From UBA9662 sp002729415 (GTDB taxonomy: Bacteria > Poribacteria > WGA-4E > UBA9662), in the NCBI GenBank assembly GCA_002729415.1, contig PBXZ01000005.1, forward strand, positions 62,001-126,000: DNA of 64,000 nt. The letters run 5' to 3'. Under the pieces are notes generated by a model. That model ran no database searches. It was given only the letters and a program-made list of their open reading frames with translations, and was not told where the DNA came from. Shown one piece after another: positions 44,931 through 54,023 of this stretch (its first letter is position 1; each line of letters opens with the position of its first letter). Position numbers and translations under genes: made by a program.

Positions 44931-44959
44931 TTGCAGGTACAGTTAGCGTGTGTTAGAAT
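44931..44959 (+). promoter_or_regulatory. Candidate promoter for the HNH gene
   Basis: TTGCAG (44931-44936), 17 bases, then TAGAAT (44954-44959), with TGT just before it as an extended -10. The -10 matches 5 of 6; the -35 only 3 of 6. It is 49 bases before the GTG start at 45009. Confidence 0.35.
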
Positions 44960-45008
44960 TTCGAATTATACTTTAATTGATTATGAACTGTTTCCTCAGG
45001 AATAATTA

Positions 45009-45518
45009 GTGGAAGGGAGTGTTCTGGTACTAAACGCCAGCTATGAACCGATAAACATCTGCAACTTGAGGCGGGCGATGAAGATGATAATTAAGGGGGT
45101 TGCTCGTGCTGAAGAAACGTCAGATCGGCAGATTCGATCGGTTGCTACAGCGATTCAGGTTCCTCTTGTTATTCGTCTCGTTCGATATGTAAGAATCCCT
45201 CACATTATGGTGAAATTCTCGCGGCGAAATGTTTTTATGCGTGATCAGTATGCCTGTCAGTATACAGGCGAGGAGTATCCCAAGCACTTGTTGACTATTG
45301 ACCATGTTATTCCCCGATCTCGAGGTGGTATGACAACGTGGGGTAATGTTGTGACTGCGTGCAGGAAGTGCAATATCAAAAAGGGTAACAGGACGCCTAG
45401 CGAAGCGAATATGATGCTCATTCGTAAACCGAAGTCCCCAACAATTATCACCTATATGCACATGAGCTACCAATTTCGTCATGATCCGTCTTGGAAAAAA
45501 TACCTCTACCTTAACTAG
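45009..45518 (+). CDS. HNH endonuclease family protein
   Basis: A 169-residue protein. The N-terminal VLVLNASYEPINICNLRRAMKMIIKGVA segment and the HNH nuclease core (about residues 79-125; CQYTGEEYPKHLLTIDHVIPRSRGGMTTWGNVVTACRKCNIKKGNRTP) are those of the chromosomal HNH family found in many bacteria outside of mobile elements. The zinc ligand cysteines of CRKC are visible, with the usual first pair reduced to a single C. The start is GTG at 45009, with CAGGA eight bases upstream. It is immediately upstream of a putative lipoprotein and the rnpA cluster. Confidence 0.88.
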   Translation: MEGSVLVLNASYEPINICNLRRAMKMIIKGVARAEETSDRQIRSVATAIQVPLVIRLVRYVRIPHIMVKFSRRNVFMRDQYACQYTGEEYPKHLLTIDHVIPRSRGGMTTWGNVVTACRKCNIKKGNRTPSEANMMLIRKPKSPTIITYMHMSYQFRHDPSWKKYLYLN

Positions 45519-46188
45519 ATCAGTTCCAACCTTTGTTTTCTTAGTCCTTGGAATCANCATCNTATCCTTCNTTCTACTTTCGTGNAGCTATACACCTCCA
45601 AANAATTATTACATTGAATTTGCNTTGATGGAGGAGTGGGGTGAACATAACCGGCAGCAAAGTAATCGTCAGTTAGGGGATGTTGTTGTTCATCCAGNGG
45701 AATCGGAGCCGCTTACTATTGCTTTTGAAGTGGGTTATGCNCCTCNGGGNCTTATTGAGTTCATACCTGTTGCNGAAGAGTTTCNGGTTATTCCCGAAGT
45801 TGTCCCTCCAATTNAAAAAACAAAAGTTATCATCTCGATTCAAGAGANAGCCTTGGAGACAGTTTTTCGTCAAGAGAAGATCCATATGGTTCACTATCGG
45901 GCAAAAAACGGNCGTCTTANNGGGNAATCAAACGTGGTCCAGATTAATTTCGTGCCGGNGTCTTTCTCGGANCGCTCNATCTATGCAGAATTTTTAATGA
46001 TTACTGCTATAGTTCATGGTGCTCAACTTGAGAAGGATACAGTTGATGTTGTCAAGTGTGTGGTCGAAGATGATAATGGATCACCAGTCATGAGTTTGGA
46101 AGGTAATATTTTGACCTATCTTAAATATAAGGAAGCTCTGATAGAAAAACAAGAATGGGAAAATCAATTGCAGATTGTTAANTATTGA
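45481..46188 (+). CDS. Putative lipoprotein, unknown function
   Basis: A 235-residue protein that starts 38 bases inside the HNH gene's 3' end. The N-terminus has a hydrophobic segment (about residues 16-33) and an LLSC-like site, in which the TGN codon is read as Cys, so a lipoprotein signal is likely. The rest is a mixed beta-rich sequence (SEPLTIAFEVGY, TKVIISIQExALETVF, IPEVVPPI) that may be a periplasmic domain. It precedes rnpA, where many bacteria carry rpmH. I do not recognise the family. Confidence 0.55.
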   Translation: MIRLGKNTSTLTRSVPTFVFLVLGIXIXSFXLLSXSYTPPXNYYIEFXLMEEWGEHNRQQSNRQLGDVVVHPXESEPLTIAFEVGYXPXXLIEFIPVXEEFXVIPEVVPPIXKTKVIISIQEXALETVFRQEKIHMVHYRAKNXRLXGXSNVVQINFVPXSFSXRXIYAEFLMITAIVHGAQLEKDTVDVVKCVVEDDNGSPVMSLEGNILTYLKYKEALIEKQEWENQLQIVXY

Positions 46189-46189
46189 G

Positions 46190-46531
46190 ATGACNCANCA
46201 TCTAGAAAAACTCAGGTACAATTGGGAATTTCAGAACGGTTACCAAAATGGCAGGAAATATTGGAGCCGTTTTTTTGTGATCTATGTTTTACCAAATAGA
46301 TTCAATTCAGTTAGACTTGGTATCACTGTGAGTAAAAAAGCTGGAGGGAGTGTCCAGCGGAATCGAATTAAACGTTTGNTTCGTGAATCATTTCGGTTTA
46401 TCAAGTGCAAACTGAAGAAAGGTTATGATATTATTGTTATNGGCCGTAAGCCGGCGTTTCAACTTAAGTGTCAGCAGGCACAGTCAGAACTCATGTNTCT
46501 TTTTCGCAGGGCAAGGCTTTTTGTAANNTGA
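46190..46531 (+). CDS. rnpA: Ribonuclease P protein component
   Basis: A 113-residue basic protein that supports the catalytic RNA of RNase P in trimming tRNA 5' ends. The signature RNxIKRLxRESFR (about residues 61-73) and the upstream VRLGITVSKKAGGSVQ are clear. The ATG at 46190 is preferred to an upstream TTG. Its stop (TGA, 46529-46531) overlaps the start of yidD. Order with yidD, yidC and mnmE is the usual one near the replication origin, but dnaA and rpmH are not seen in this window. Confidence 0.93.
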   Translation: MXXHLEKLRYNWEFQNGYQNGRKYWSRFFVIYVLPNRFNSVRLGITVSKKAGGSVQRNRIKRLXRESFRFIKCKLKKGYDIIVXGRKPAFQLKCQQAQSELMXLFRRARLFVX

Positions 46532-46737
46532 AGTTTATACCAATTATATTTATTAAATTCTATCAATCCCTGATNTCGCCTTTCTTCCCNCCGGTTTGTC
46601 GGTTTNGTCCTACATGTTCAGAATATTCAATTCAAGCTTTTGNTAAGTACGGAATTTTTAAAGGNGGATGGATCTCATTGANACGATTNTGCAGATGCCA
46701 TCCGTATCATCGAGGNGGNTNCGATCCTTTGGTATGA
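46528..46737 (+). CDS. yidD: Membrane protein insertion efficiency factor YidD
   Basis: A 69-residue protein with the YidD signature (FIKFYQSLxSPFF, CRFxPTCSEYSIQAFxKYGIFKGGW, and CRCHPYHRGGxDP). It helps YidC insert membrane proteins. The start codon reads NTG at 46528-46530. ATG, GTG or TTG would all serve, and it overlaps the rnpA stop as (N)TGA. The frame is otherwise open from inside rnpA, so the overlap decides the start. Confidence 0.93.
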   Translation, partial: XKFIPIIFIKFYQSLXSPFFXPVCRFXPTCSEYSIQAFXKYGIFKXGWISLXRXCRCHPYHRXXXDPLV

Positions 46738-46806
46738 TCTTCGNNGTATNCCTTATTTTCTTCATACATTGAATCAACGATATTTTTTAAGGACNTAGTG
46801 NATTAA

Positions 46807-48675
46807 ATGGAAAAGAATCACATTTTATTTTTTGTCTTATCAGCTTTGATTATGATTGTGTATTATGTTTTTATTGCTGATAAAATTCTTCCCAATCANC
46901 AGGAAAGNAGAAAGCAAGGGGAAAGAAAAACTGTCGTTGATAAATCGTCGACAATANCTGATATGNCAGATGAAGAATNCAAGTNATCTGGTGATATGTT
47001 AGGGNACACGGAAGTTGAAAAANTGTCACCAACCNGTGTTGCNAAGAGTTTAGAATTGGCAGCTAGCCAGNGNCCCACAATTGACGTAGANACGCAAAAG
47101 TATGAAATCAGTTTANCAACAACCTTAGCAGTTCCNTTGGAATGGTCGCTCAAGNATTATTCCGATCGCTCAAAAAAAGACTNGCANNAACCNTTGAACC
47201 TAATACCTCGGACTATCGCCACATGTCTTTCAATCCAACCNCTNGATAACAATATAAAGCTAGATTGGATTGAGTCGNNTTGGACTNTTGAAGATGATCT
47301 CTCCGNGATAAATCTAACTTCTCCAAATTCAAAACCNCAGAGCTTAACTTTCCACAAGGATGTTGGTNAGAACTTAAGAGTTTTTAAAAAATTCACTTTT
47401 TATTATGATAGTTATTTTGTTGATTTAGATCTAAGTTTTNAAAACCTTTCNNATAATGTGTCGATAACTTCNTTAGATGAGNGTGGTTACGAGCTCAAAT
47501 GGGGGCCTGGTATAAACGCTGATTTATTGCCACACGAGGNAAAGTCTGGTTCAACTAGTCGATATGGGAAAAAAGGTGTTTTTACCTATACAGGTGAAGG
47601 CAATTTGAAAGTNGAACTTGAAGAGTCTGAGGANTCAGCAANCATTAAGTGGGCNGGTATTACAAACAAGTACTTTGCCGCACTGATGCTACCTNANCCA
47701 GATCTNGAAGCGGAATTCAAGCGTGAAGTCAGNGGGGAAAAAACTTCGNCTAAATCTGTTATTGNGCCGAATGAATCCGCAATATTAAGGATTCGGGGNN
47801 TAANNCTAAAACCAAGAGAGAAACGGACAAANCTCTTCCGGNTNTACGTTGGTCCTAANANAGAAAAAAATTTGANACAGGTTGAGTACCGAAGCGNAGG
47901 TTNGGACGAGCCTTATCCTTCGCCTCTACTTCATAAAATTGTTGATTTTGGATGGTTCTGGTTTCTGGCGTGGCCAATGCTATGGGTTTTGAACGCCTCC
48001 TNCAACATTTTTGGTAATTATGGTATTGCCATTATTCTGTTGACTGTCATNATAAAGTTGATTTTATTTCCATTTACACGAAAAAGTTATCAATCTATGA
48101 AAGATATGCAGAAATTGCAGCCGGAAATTGCCGAGCTCCGTGAAAAATATCGGGATGATCCGCAAAAGCTTAATCAGGCGACGATGTTACTTTATAAGAG
48201 ACACAAAGTGAATCCTTTCGGAGGTTGTCTTCCTATGCTTCCGCAAATGCCGATTTTTTTTGCTATCTTTTCTCTGCTNGGTAGTGCAGTTGAATTGCGT
48301 GGNCAACCGTTCTTTNTATGGATAGATGANCTGACTGCGCCNGATGAATTTCTTNNTCTNCCNTTCTCCATTCCTNTTTTGGGGAATTCNCTTCGTTTAC
48401 TTCCTATCATTAATGCCGTAGCNACTTGGTTTTCGTCAAAGATGACTNNAACAGCACCTGCTGCTGACAATACGCAGGCCAAGATGATGCAGTATTTACC
48501 ATTTTTCTTTGTATTCATGTTTTATAATTGGGCATCTGGNTTTGTNCTTTACTGGTTGGCTCAAAGTGTTTTCACCNTTGGACAAAACTTGGTAACTAAG
48601 AAGATGGTAAAAGATGAGCTAAAAGAGAGTGAGNCTGAAGTNCCAGAACAGAAGCGAGCAAAATCAAACAAGTGA
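46807..48675 (+). CDS. yidC: Membrane protein insertase YidC
   Basis: A 622-residue insertase. The first transmembrane helix (about residues 5-24) is followed by a large periplasmic beta domain (about 60-370, N-rich) and the conserved C-terminal five-helix insertase domain (about 380-600). The latter has the FGNYGIAIILLTVxIKLILFPFTRKSYQSMKDMQKLQPEI segment, CLPMLPQMPIFFAIFSL and FNWASGFVLYWL-like helix (read here as YNWASxFxLYWLAQS). A basic tail ends the protein. Its stop overlaps the mnmE start (GTGA). This Gram-negative, long-form YidC supports an outer-membrane organism. Confidence 0.96.
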   Translation: MEKNHILFFVLSALIMIVYYVFIADKILPNXQEXRKQGERKTVVDKSSTIXDMXDEEXKXSGDMLGXTEVEKXSPTXVXKSLELAASQXPTIDVXTQKYEISLXTTLAVXLEWSLKXYSDRSKKDXXXXLNLIPRTIATCLSIQXXDNNIKLDWIESXWTXEDDLSXINLTSPNSKXQSLTFHKDVGXNLRVFKKFTFYYDSYFVDLDLSFXNLXXNVSITXLDEXGYELKWGPGINADLLPHEXKSGSTSRYGKKGVFTYTGEGNLKXELEESEXSAXIKWXGITNKYFAALMLPXPDXEAEFKREVXGEKTSXKSVIXPNESAILRIRXXXLKPREKRTXLFRXYVGPXXEKNLXQVEYRSXGXDEPYPSPLLHKIVDFGWFWFLAWPMLWVLNASXNIFGNYGIAIILLTVXIKLILFPFTRKSYQSMKDMQKLQPEIAELREKYRDDPQKLNQATMLLYKRHKVNPFGGCLPMLPQMPIFFAIFSLXGSAVELRXQPFFXWIDXLTAXDEFLXXXFSIPXLGNXLRLLPIINAVXTWFSSKMTXTAPAADNTQAKMMQYLPFFFVFMFYNWASXFXLYWLAQSVFTXGQNLVTKKMVKDELKESEXEXPEQKRAKSNK

Positions 48676-50063
48676 TTCTCTCAGANACTATATCAGCCAT
48701 CGCAACGCCGAACGGTGAGGGAGGAATCGGTATTATTCGTCTCAGNGGACCACTGGCGATTCCAATTTCAGCTGTTCTTTTCCACCCNTCCCGTCAGATC
48801 TCTGATTTCAAGTCTTACACTATTCACCACGGCCAAGTCATNGATCCAGAATCGAATCAGGTCGTTGATGAAGTCCTACTTAATGTTTTTCGGTCGCCGA
48901 AATCTTANACTACTGAAGATATGGTTGAATTTAATTGTCATGGAGGNAGTATAATACTTAGACGTGTTCTTGAATTGACATTGAAACATGGGGCACGAAT
49001 TGCTGATCCGGGAGAATTTACCAAGCGTGCTTTTCTGAATGGTCGGATAGATCTCGCACAAGCGGAAGCTGTTATAGACTTGATTCAAGCCAAAAGCGAC
49101 ATTGCCCGTCAGATGGCTGTGGATCAATTGGGTGGGAAATTGTCTCAGACTATTGCAAGTATTAATGATCAGATTATAGGTTTACTGGCGGAGACAGAGG
49201 CCATGGTTGATTTTCCTGACGAAGATCTTGATTTTATGGATTTTAGCAAAATTTTACAGTCGTCAAAAGAGATTCGATTGGCATTGGATGAGTTGATTGC
49301 CACAGCTAATGACGGTCGAATCATACGCGAAGGTATCAATTGTGCCATTTTAGGTAAACCTAATGTCGGTAAATCAAGCCTGTTGAATGCATTGTTAGAG
49401 ACAGATCGGGCTATTGTAACCGAAATTCCTGGGACAACACGTGATACGATTGAGGAATCAGTCAGTATTAGCGGGATTCCTCTGAATTTAATTGATACAG
49501 CTGGCATCCGTGAAACAGATAACCTTATTGAACAACATGGGGTTGAACGGAGCAAGTCTTTCTTGGCGGAAGCAGACCTTTTACTGGTTGTGATTTCTGC
49601 TGCCGATCCGATGGATAACGTGGATATCGATTTGCTCCACAGTACGGTCGATCGCAAAGCGGTGATAATCCTCAACAAGATAGATTTACCTATGCGGACG
49701 CTTCCGGTACAGGTAAAGGAGCAGGTTCAGAACAAACAAATTATTGAGACATCTGTCTTACATAGCAAAGGTGTCGAAAATCTAAAGTCGGCAATTTTGA
49801 CAGAGGTATTGGTTAGTCATGACGTGGGAGATCCAAGAACATCGGTATCAACAATCGTTACAAATGTGCGGCATTATGATGCCTTGCGGCGGGCAAAAGC
49901 TGATCTTAGTTGTGCTATTGACAGCTTGTGCCAGCGGCAATCACCTGAATTCGTTGCCCTTGACTTACGTGGGTGTTTGGATCAACTTGGTGAGATTGTC
50001 GGTAAGACAACAAACGAAGACATTTTAGGACGTATTTTTTCACAATTTTGTGTAGGGAAGTAG
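48672..50063 (+). CDS. mnmE: tRNA modification GTPase MnmE
   Basis: A 463-residue GTPase that, with MnmG, makes cmnm5U at tRNA wobble uridines. The N-terminal formyl-folate-binding-like domain (about residues 1-120) begins ISAIATPNGEGGIGIIRLSGP. The G domain has G1 GKPNVGKSSLLNALL, G2 GTTRDTIEE, G3 DTAGIRE and G4 NKID. The C-terminus ends FCVGK, near the family's FCIGK. The start is GTG at 48672, overlapping yidC. N occur only in the first 280 bases, all but one at third codon positions. Confidence 0.96.
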   Translation: MILSXTISAIATPNGEGGIGIIRLXGPLAIPISAVLFHXSRQISDFKSYTIHHGQVXDPESNQVVDEVLLNVFRSPKSXTTEDMVEFNCHGXSIILRRVLELTLKHGARIADPGEFTKRAFLNGRIDLAQAEAVIDLIQAKSDIARQMAVDQLGGKLSQTIASINDQIIGLLAETEAMVDFPDEDLDFMDFSKILQSSKEIRLALDELIATANDGRIIREGINCAILGKPNVGKSSLLNALLETDRAIVTEIPGTTRDTIEESVSISGIPLNLIDTAGIRETDNLIEQHGVERSKSFLAEADLLLVVISAADPMDNVDIDLLHSTVDRKAVIILNKIDLPMRTLPVQVKEQVQNKQIIETSVLHSKGVENLKSAILTEVLVSHDVGDPRTSVSTIVTNVRHYDALRRAKADLSCAIDSLCQRQSPEFVALDLRGCLDQLGEIVGKTTNEDILGRIFSQFCVGK

Positions 50064-50102
50064 TTTGATTCCGACCAATTAAGATGGGAGTATGATAATA
50101 AT

Positions 50103-50933
50103 ATGGATTTTGTGTACCGTAGAAACTATAGAGGTAAACTCAAAGCGATAATTTTAGATTGGGCTGGTACCACTATGGATTATGGATGCTACGCACCAGC
50201 TGTTGTTTTCGTTGCGGTATATAAACGAAAAGGAGTGCCTATTTCAATGGAAGAAGCACGTGTTCCAATGGGTGCGCATAAGAAAGTACATATTCGTAAG
50301 ATTTCACAGCTAGGTTCAGTCTCGGAACGTTGGGAAGAAATACATGGACGGAAACCCAATGAAGATGATGTTGATGAGATGTTCGCGGATTTTGTGCCGC
50401 TACAACTAGCCTGTTTGGCAGACTATTCAGATTTGATTCCTGGTACGCTTGAAGCAATCACACGTTTTCGGGAACGAGGTTTGAAAATAGGGTCTACAAC
50501 GGGATATCTGCCTGAAATGATGGCAATGCTCAAGGAAGAGGCAAGCCAACGCGGATACGGGCCAGATTCGTCGGTATGTGCTGGTGATGTCCCTGCTGGG
50601 CGTCCCGAACCGTGGATGTGTCTTGAAAATGCTAAGAATCTTGGTGTGTATCCTATGGAATCTATTGTTAAAGTGGATGATACACTTCCTGGCATTGATG
50701 AAGGGTTGAATGCGGGTATGTGGNCAATAGGTCTAGCCAAAACGGGGAATGAAATTGGATTGAACCAGGAAGAAATTGAGGCGTTGACCGCTGATGAACT
50801 CCAAGTCAAACTGGAGGNCGCATATCNACGGATGTGGCANGTGGGAGCNCATTATGTAGTTGACGGAATTTGGGATGTTCCAATAGTTCTAGATTTGATC
50901 GACGAGCGTTTGTCACGTGGTGAACGTCCCTGA
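50103..50933 (+). CDS. phnX: Phosphonoacetaldehyde hydrolase
   Basis: A 276-residue HAD-superfamily enzyme that cleaves phosphonoacetaldehyde to acetaldehyde and phosphate. The nucleophile is D19 in LDWAGTTMDYGCYAP. The Schiff-base lysine of this enzyme is expected in MGAHK (K60), where the well-studied enzyme has MGLLK. Further PhnX-specific segments are IGSTTGYLPEMM, GDVPAGRPEPWMCLENAKNLGVYPM and KVDDTLPGIDEGLNAGMW. PhnX normally follows the transaminase PhnW, which is not in this window. The next gene is an MFS-like transporter on the same strand, and a sulfatase-superfamily hydrolase follows. Confidence 0.93.
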   Translation: MDFVYRRNYRGKLKAIILDWAGTTMDYGCYAPAVVFVAVYKRKGVPISMEEARVPMGAHKKVHIRKISQLGSVSERWEEIHGRKPNEDDVDEMFADFVPLQLACLADYSDLIPGTLEAITRFRERGLKIGSTTGYLPEMMAMLKEEASQRGYGPDSSVCAGDVPAGRPEPWMCLENAKNLGVYPMESIVKVDDTLPGIDEGLNAGMWXIGLAKTGNEIGLNQEEIEALTADELQVKLEXAYXRMWXVGXHYVVDGIWDVPIVLDLIDERLSRGERP

Positions 50934-51021
50934 TGNNCTTTCGNTACAAACTTAATTGTTTGAGTATTNAACGTTACTAGTCNTTTTTTTACCTTGANAT
51001 TATAGNCACAATAATTAAGAA

Positions 51022-52404
51022 ATGACTGATCAGCGACAAGGACCGATTACCACATTTTTGTTGAGTTCACCGGAAATTGTTTTTGTTTNCTATGCTATTT
51101 TTGCTTCCTTTTCAACCTACTTCTGTATGTATGCTTTTCGTAAGCCNTTTGCCGCNGCAACGTTTGCTGGGCTGCAATTNTTTGGCACNACTATCAAACT
51201 AAAAAAAGCGATTGTGGTNAGCCAAATTATTGGTTATGCACTTTCAAAATATGCNGGGATCAAGATTTGTTCGGAAATTTCACCTCATAAACGTTTATTT
51301 ACACTGNTATTTCTTATNNTNTTTGCTGAATCANCGCTGATTATCTATGGAATTCTGCCAAACAATTATAAGGTATTCGCGATTTTTTTAAANGGGATTC
51401 CCCTTGGGATGGTGTGGGGACTCGTGGTCTGGTATTTNGANGGCCGGCGAACTTCGGAACTGCTTCTTGCTGGTCTCAGTTGCTCCTTNATTCTCGCTAG
51501 TGGTATTGTTAAAGATTTCGGCCGAGCTGTAATGGGNGGGGTGGTTGCTGAGTGGTGGTCAAAGATACCTCTCTTGGGAACAATAATTAGTAGATTGATG
51601 GGNGAAGTCAGTGAAGGATGGATGCCTGCAGTTGTAGGTCTGCATTTTCTCCCTTTCTTTTTTATCTCAGTTTGGCTCCTCAACCAGTTNCCTCAGCCAA
51701 CTGAATCTGATATAGANGCTCGTACGGAGCGAGAAACGATGGATGGTCCGGAACGGCTTTCGTTTCTTAAACACTTTCTTTTAGGAATATTTCTTCTTTG
51801 CATAGCTTACTTTTTCCTAACTGCCTATCGNGATTATCGGGACAATTATCAGGTCGAAATTTTTAATGAACTTGGTTATGTTTATGAAGATAATAAAACG
51901 ATTATTACGCAAGCCGAAACAATCGTAGCGTTTGGTGTGATATGNGCGNTNGCACTGATTTACTTAATTAAAAATAATCGGTTGGGTNTAATAGGTGCGT
52001 ATGGAATTATGGTTAGTGGTATTTTGTTGATGNGCGTCAGTACAATCCTTCTTGATGCCAANATTCTTGATGGTTTTTGGTGGATGACGNTGGTTGGACT
52101 TGGTGCTTATTTGACCTATGTACCTTACGGTTCTGTTTTATTTGATCGATTAATTGCTCATACCAAGTATGTTGGAACTGCTGTTTTTGNTATCTATGTT
52201 GCTGATGCTNTTGGTTATACTGGTTCTATTAGTGTTCAAATATACGAAGACCTTTTTGCAGGTGATAANACNGGAGTGCTTGGTTTTTTTAGGACTTTAA
52301 CTTATTTAATGTCAATAGTGGGGANTTTTTGTCTGNTGGGTAGTTGCTTATATTTTTTGAATCGTGGTGCTGATACTGTTATTAGGGANGGNNAGAATGA
52401 NTGA
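51022..52404 (+). CDS. MFS-like transporter (possibly DUF5690 family)
   Basis: A 460-residue polytopic membrane protein with about 12 hydrophobic helices and the TYFCMYAFRKPFAA segment seen in organophosphate-antiporter-like members of the major facilitator superfamily. It fits, by eye, a family annotated as DUF5690. The position between phnX and a sulfatase-superfamily gene suggests import or export of a phosphorus- or sulfur-containing organic compound, but this is context only. The stop overlaps the next gene's start by eight bases, so translation of the two is coupled. Confidence 0.75.
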   Translation: MTDQRQGPITTFLLSSPEIVFVXYAIFASFSTYFCMYAFRKXFAXATFAGLQXFGXTIKLKKAIVXSQIIGYALSKYXGIKICSEISPHKRLFTLXFLXXFAESXLIIYGILPNNYKVFAIFLXGIPLGMVWGLVVWYXXGRRTSELLLAGLSCSXILASGIVKDFGRAVMXGVVAEWWSKIPLLGTIISRLMXEVSEGWMPAVVGLHFLPFFFISVWLLNQXPQPTESDIXARTERETMDGPERLSFLKHFLLGIFLLCIAYFFLTAYXDYRDNYQVEIFNELGYVYEDNKTIITQAETIVAFGVIXAXALIYLIKNNRLGXIGAYGIMVSGILLMXVSTILLDAXILDGFWWMTXVGLGAYLTYVPYGSVLFDRLIAHTKYVGTAVFXIYVADAXGYTGSISVQIYEDLFAGDXXGVLGFFRTLTYLMSIVGXFCLXGSCLYFLNRGADTVIRXXXNX

Positions 52405-53908
52405 TAGAGATTCAANGCCNAACATTTTANTTATTATGACCGATCAGCAGCGTGCCGANACTATCGGAGCTTTGGGAAACCCNATTATCCAGACCCCTGC
52501 TTTGGATAGGCTGGTGTCNGGAGGAACTAGTTTCACTTCAGCTTACTGTCCATCACCTGTGTGTGTTGCTTCACGATGCAGTTTNTTATTAGGTGAATAT
52601 CCACATCAGACGGGAACANTTTCAAATACACCAATGCCACAGGANCGGAAATCGTTGATGAACTTNCTCAACGAAGCTGGATATCAAACACATGGGATTG
52701 GGAAGATGCATTTTTCACCAGATAGCGAAANAATGTGGGGATTTGAATCGCGCGACNTTTCCGAAGAGGGATCAGGTCAAGACCATTANCGNGATTTTAT
52801 TGATCAGCATGGCTACGATTATATTGCCGCTACGCATGGTGAGCGGAGTGAATTCTACTATATTCCACANCCTTCGCAGTTNCCCGAACGTCTGCATCAC
52901 ACTAAGTGGGTGGGAGATAGAACTCTCGATTTTCTGGATCGACGGGATTCATCTNGCCCGTTTTTTTGTTGGACNAGTTTCATTAAACCGCATCCTCCAT
53001 TTGAATCTCCTGTCCCGTGGAACCGACTTTATCGAATGATTGAGATGGACCTTCCATACATTNCACCGGATAATGATCAGTTATTAACCTATTGGAATCG
53101 TTTGCAGAACCGCTATAAATACCGNGATCAAGGTTTAGACTTGAATCTTGTTCGAGTTATGAAAGCCGCCTACTANGCTGCAATTTCGTTTATTGATTAT
53201 AACGTTGGTCGCATACTTAATCAACTTGAAGATGAAGGTATTCTTGATGAGACACTTATCCTGTTCACGTCNGATCATGGTGAATTTCTGGGTGANTATA
53301 ATTGTTATGGTAAACGATCTTTTCTCGATTCGGCAGCTCGCATTCCTNTGCTCGNACGTTATCCGACCCGATTTACGCCGAATACGCTATGTGACCAGCC
53401 TGTTAGTTTGGTNGATGTTTTACCAACTTGTTTCTCTGTAGCAGGAATTGAAGTNCAGTCACAGCATATTGGAACTGATTTGNCTGAAATAGCTTCAGGG
53501 AAATCCGANCGGGATGAAATCATTGGTCANTTGGGGCAGGGGGCGACNGGACTCTATGCTTTGATCACCNGCAAGTTCAAATACATCTACTCAGCTGCTG
53601 ACCAAAAAGAATGGTTGTTTCGCCGCTTGCCGAATCGATTTGAGACGCGAAGTCTGGTTGGTAATCCAGTTTTTTCGCATGTCGTGACTGCGTATCGAAA
53701 TCGCCTGATCAGGTGGTTTAAATCTGATGGGTATGAACAGCCAATTGATGGGAATCAATGGCGTAAATTTCCGTCGATACCGAGTGTTGCTGATGATCCA
53801 GATGCCGAGCAGCTTTTCCAAGATGGTAGGTCTGTCTCTGATAGGTTCCCAGATGGTTACAGCCCGAAAATCGACCCTACAAAACCTGCTGATTTCAGAG
53901 AGTTTTGA
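52397..53908 (+). CDS. Sulfatase/alkaline-phosphatase-superfamily hydrolase
   Basis: A protein of about 503 residues with the start ATG at 52397 (an earlier frame start at 52364 lies inside the preceding gene). The NILxIMTDQQRA metal-binding start is typical. The formylglycine motif is C56-V-A-S-R60 in SPVCVASRCS, the (C)x(P/A)xR form, so activation by a formylglycine-generating enzyme is expected. Further marks are HGIGKMHFSP, HPPFESP and FTxDHGEFLG. Members of this fold include choline sulfatases, arylsulfatases and phosphonate monoester hydrolases. Given phnX next door, the last is attractive but unproven. Confidence 0.9.
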   Translation: MXDRDSXXNILXIMTDQQRAXTIGALGNXIIQTPALDRLVXGGTSFTSAYCPSPVCVASRCSXLLGEYPHQTGTXSNTPMPQXRKSLMNXLNEAGYQTHGIGKMHFSPDSEXMWGFESRDXSEEGSGQDHXXDFIDQHGYDYIAATHGERSEFYYIPXPSQXPERLHHTKWVGDRTLDFLDRRDSSXPFFCWXSFIKPHPPFESPVPWNRLYRMIEMDLPYIXPDNDQLLTYWNRLQNRYKYXDQGLDLNLVRVMKAAYXAAISFIDYNVGRILNQLEDEGILDETLILFTXDHGEFLGXYNCYGKRSFLDSAARIPXLXRYPTRFTPNTLCDQPVSLXDVLPTCFSVAGIEXQSQHIGTDLXEIASGKSXRDEIIGXLGQGAXGLYALITXKFKYIYSAADQKEWLFRRLPNRFETRSLVGNPVFSHVVTAYRNRLIRWFKSDGYEQPIDGNQWRKFPSIPSVADDPDAEQLFQDGRSVSDRFPDGYSPKIDPTKPADFREF

Positions 53909-54023
53909 TTAGNGTTGGGTTCTTCAAAAGGATATATACTTCTATGTCAACTGAACGATTTGGATAAAGCTAGACTGTTTCCAATCGTTCATATGAAGAG
54001 GAAACTCTTCTTTAAAGGCAGGA

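Noticed and set aside
49169..49678. A 169-residue minus-strand frame opposite mnmE
   Set aside because: It covers the conserved G domain of MnmE, whose motifs are complete on the plus strand. It is a shadow.
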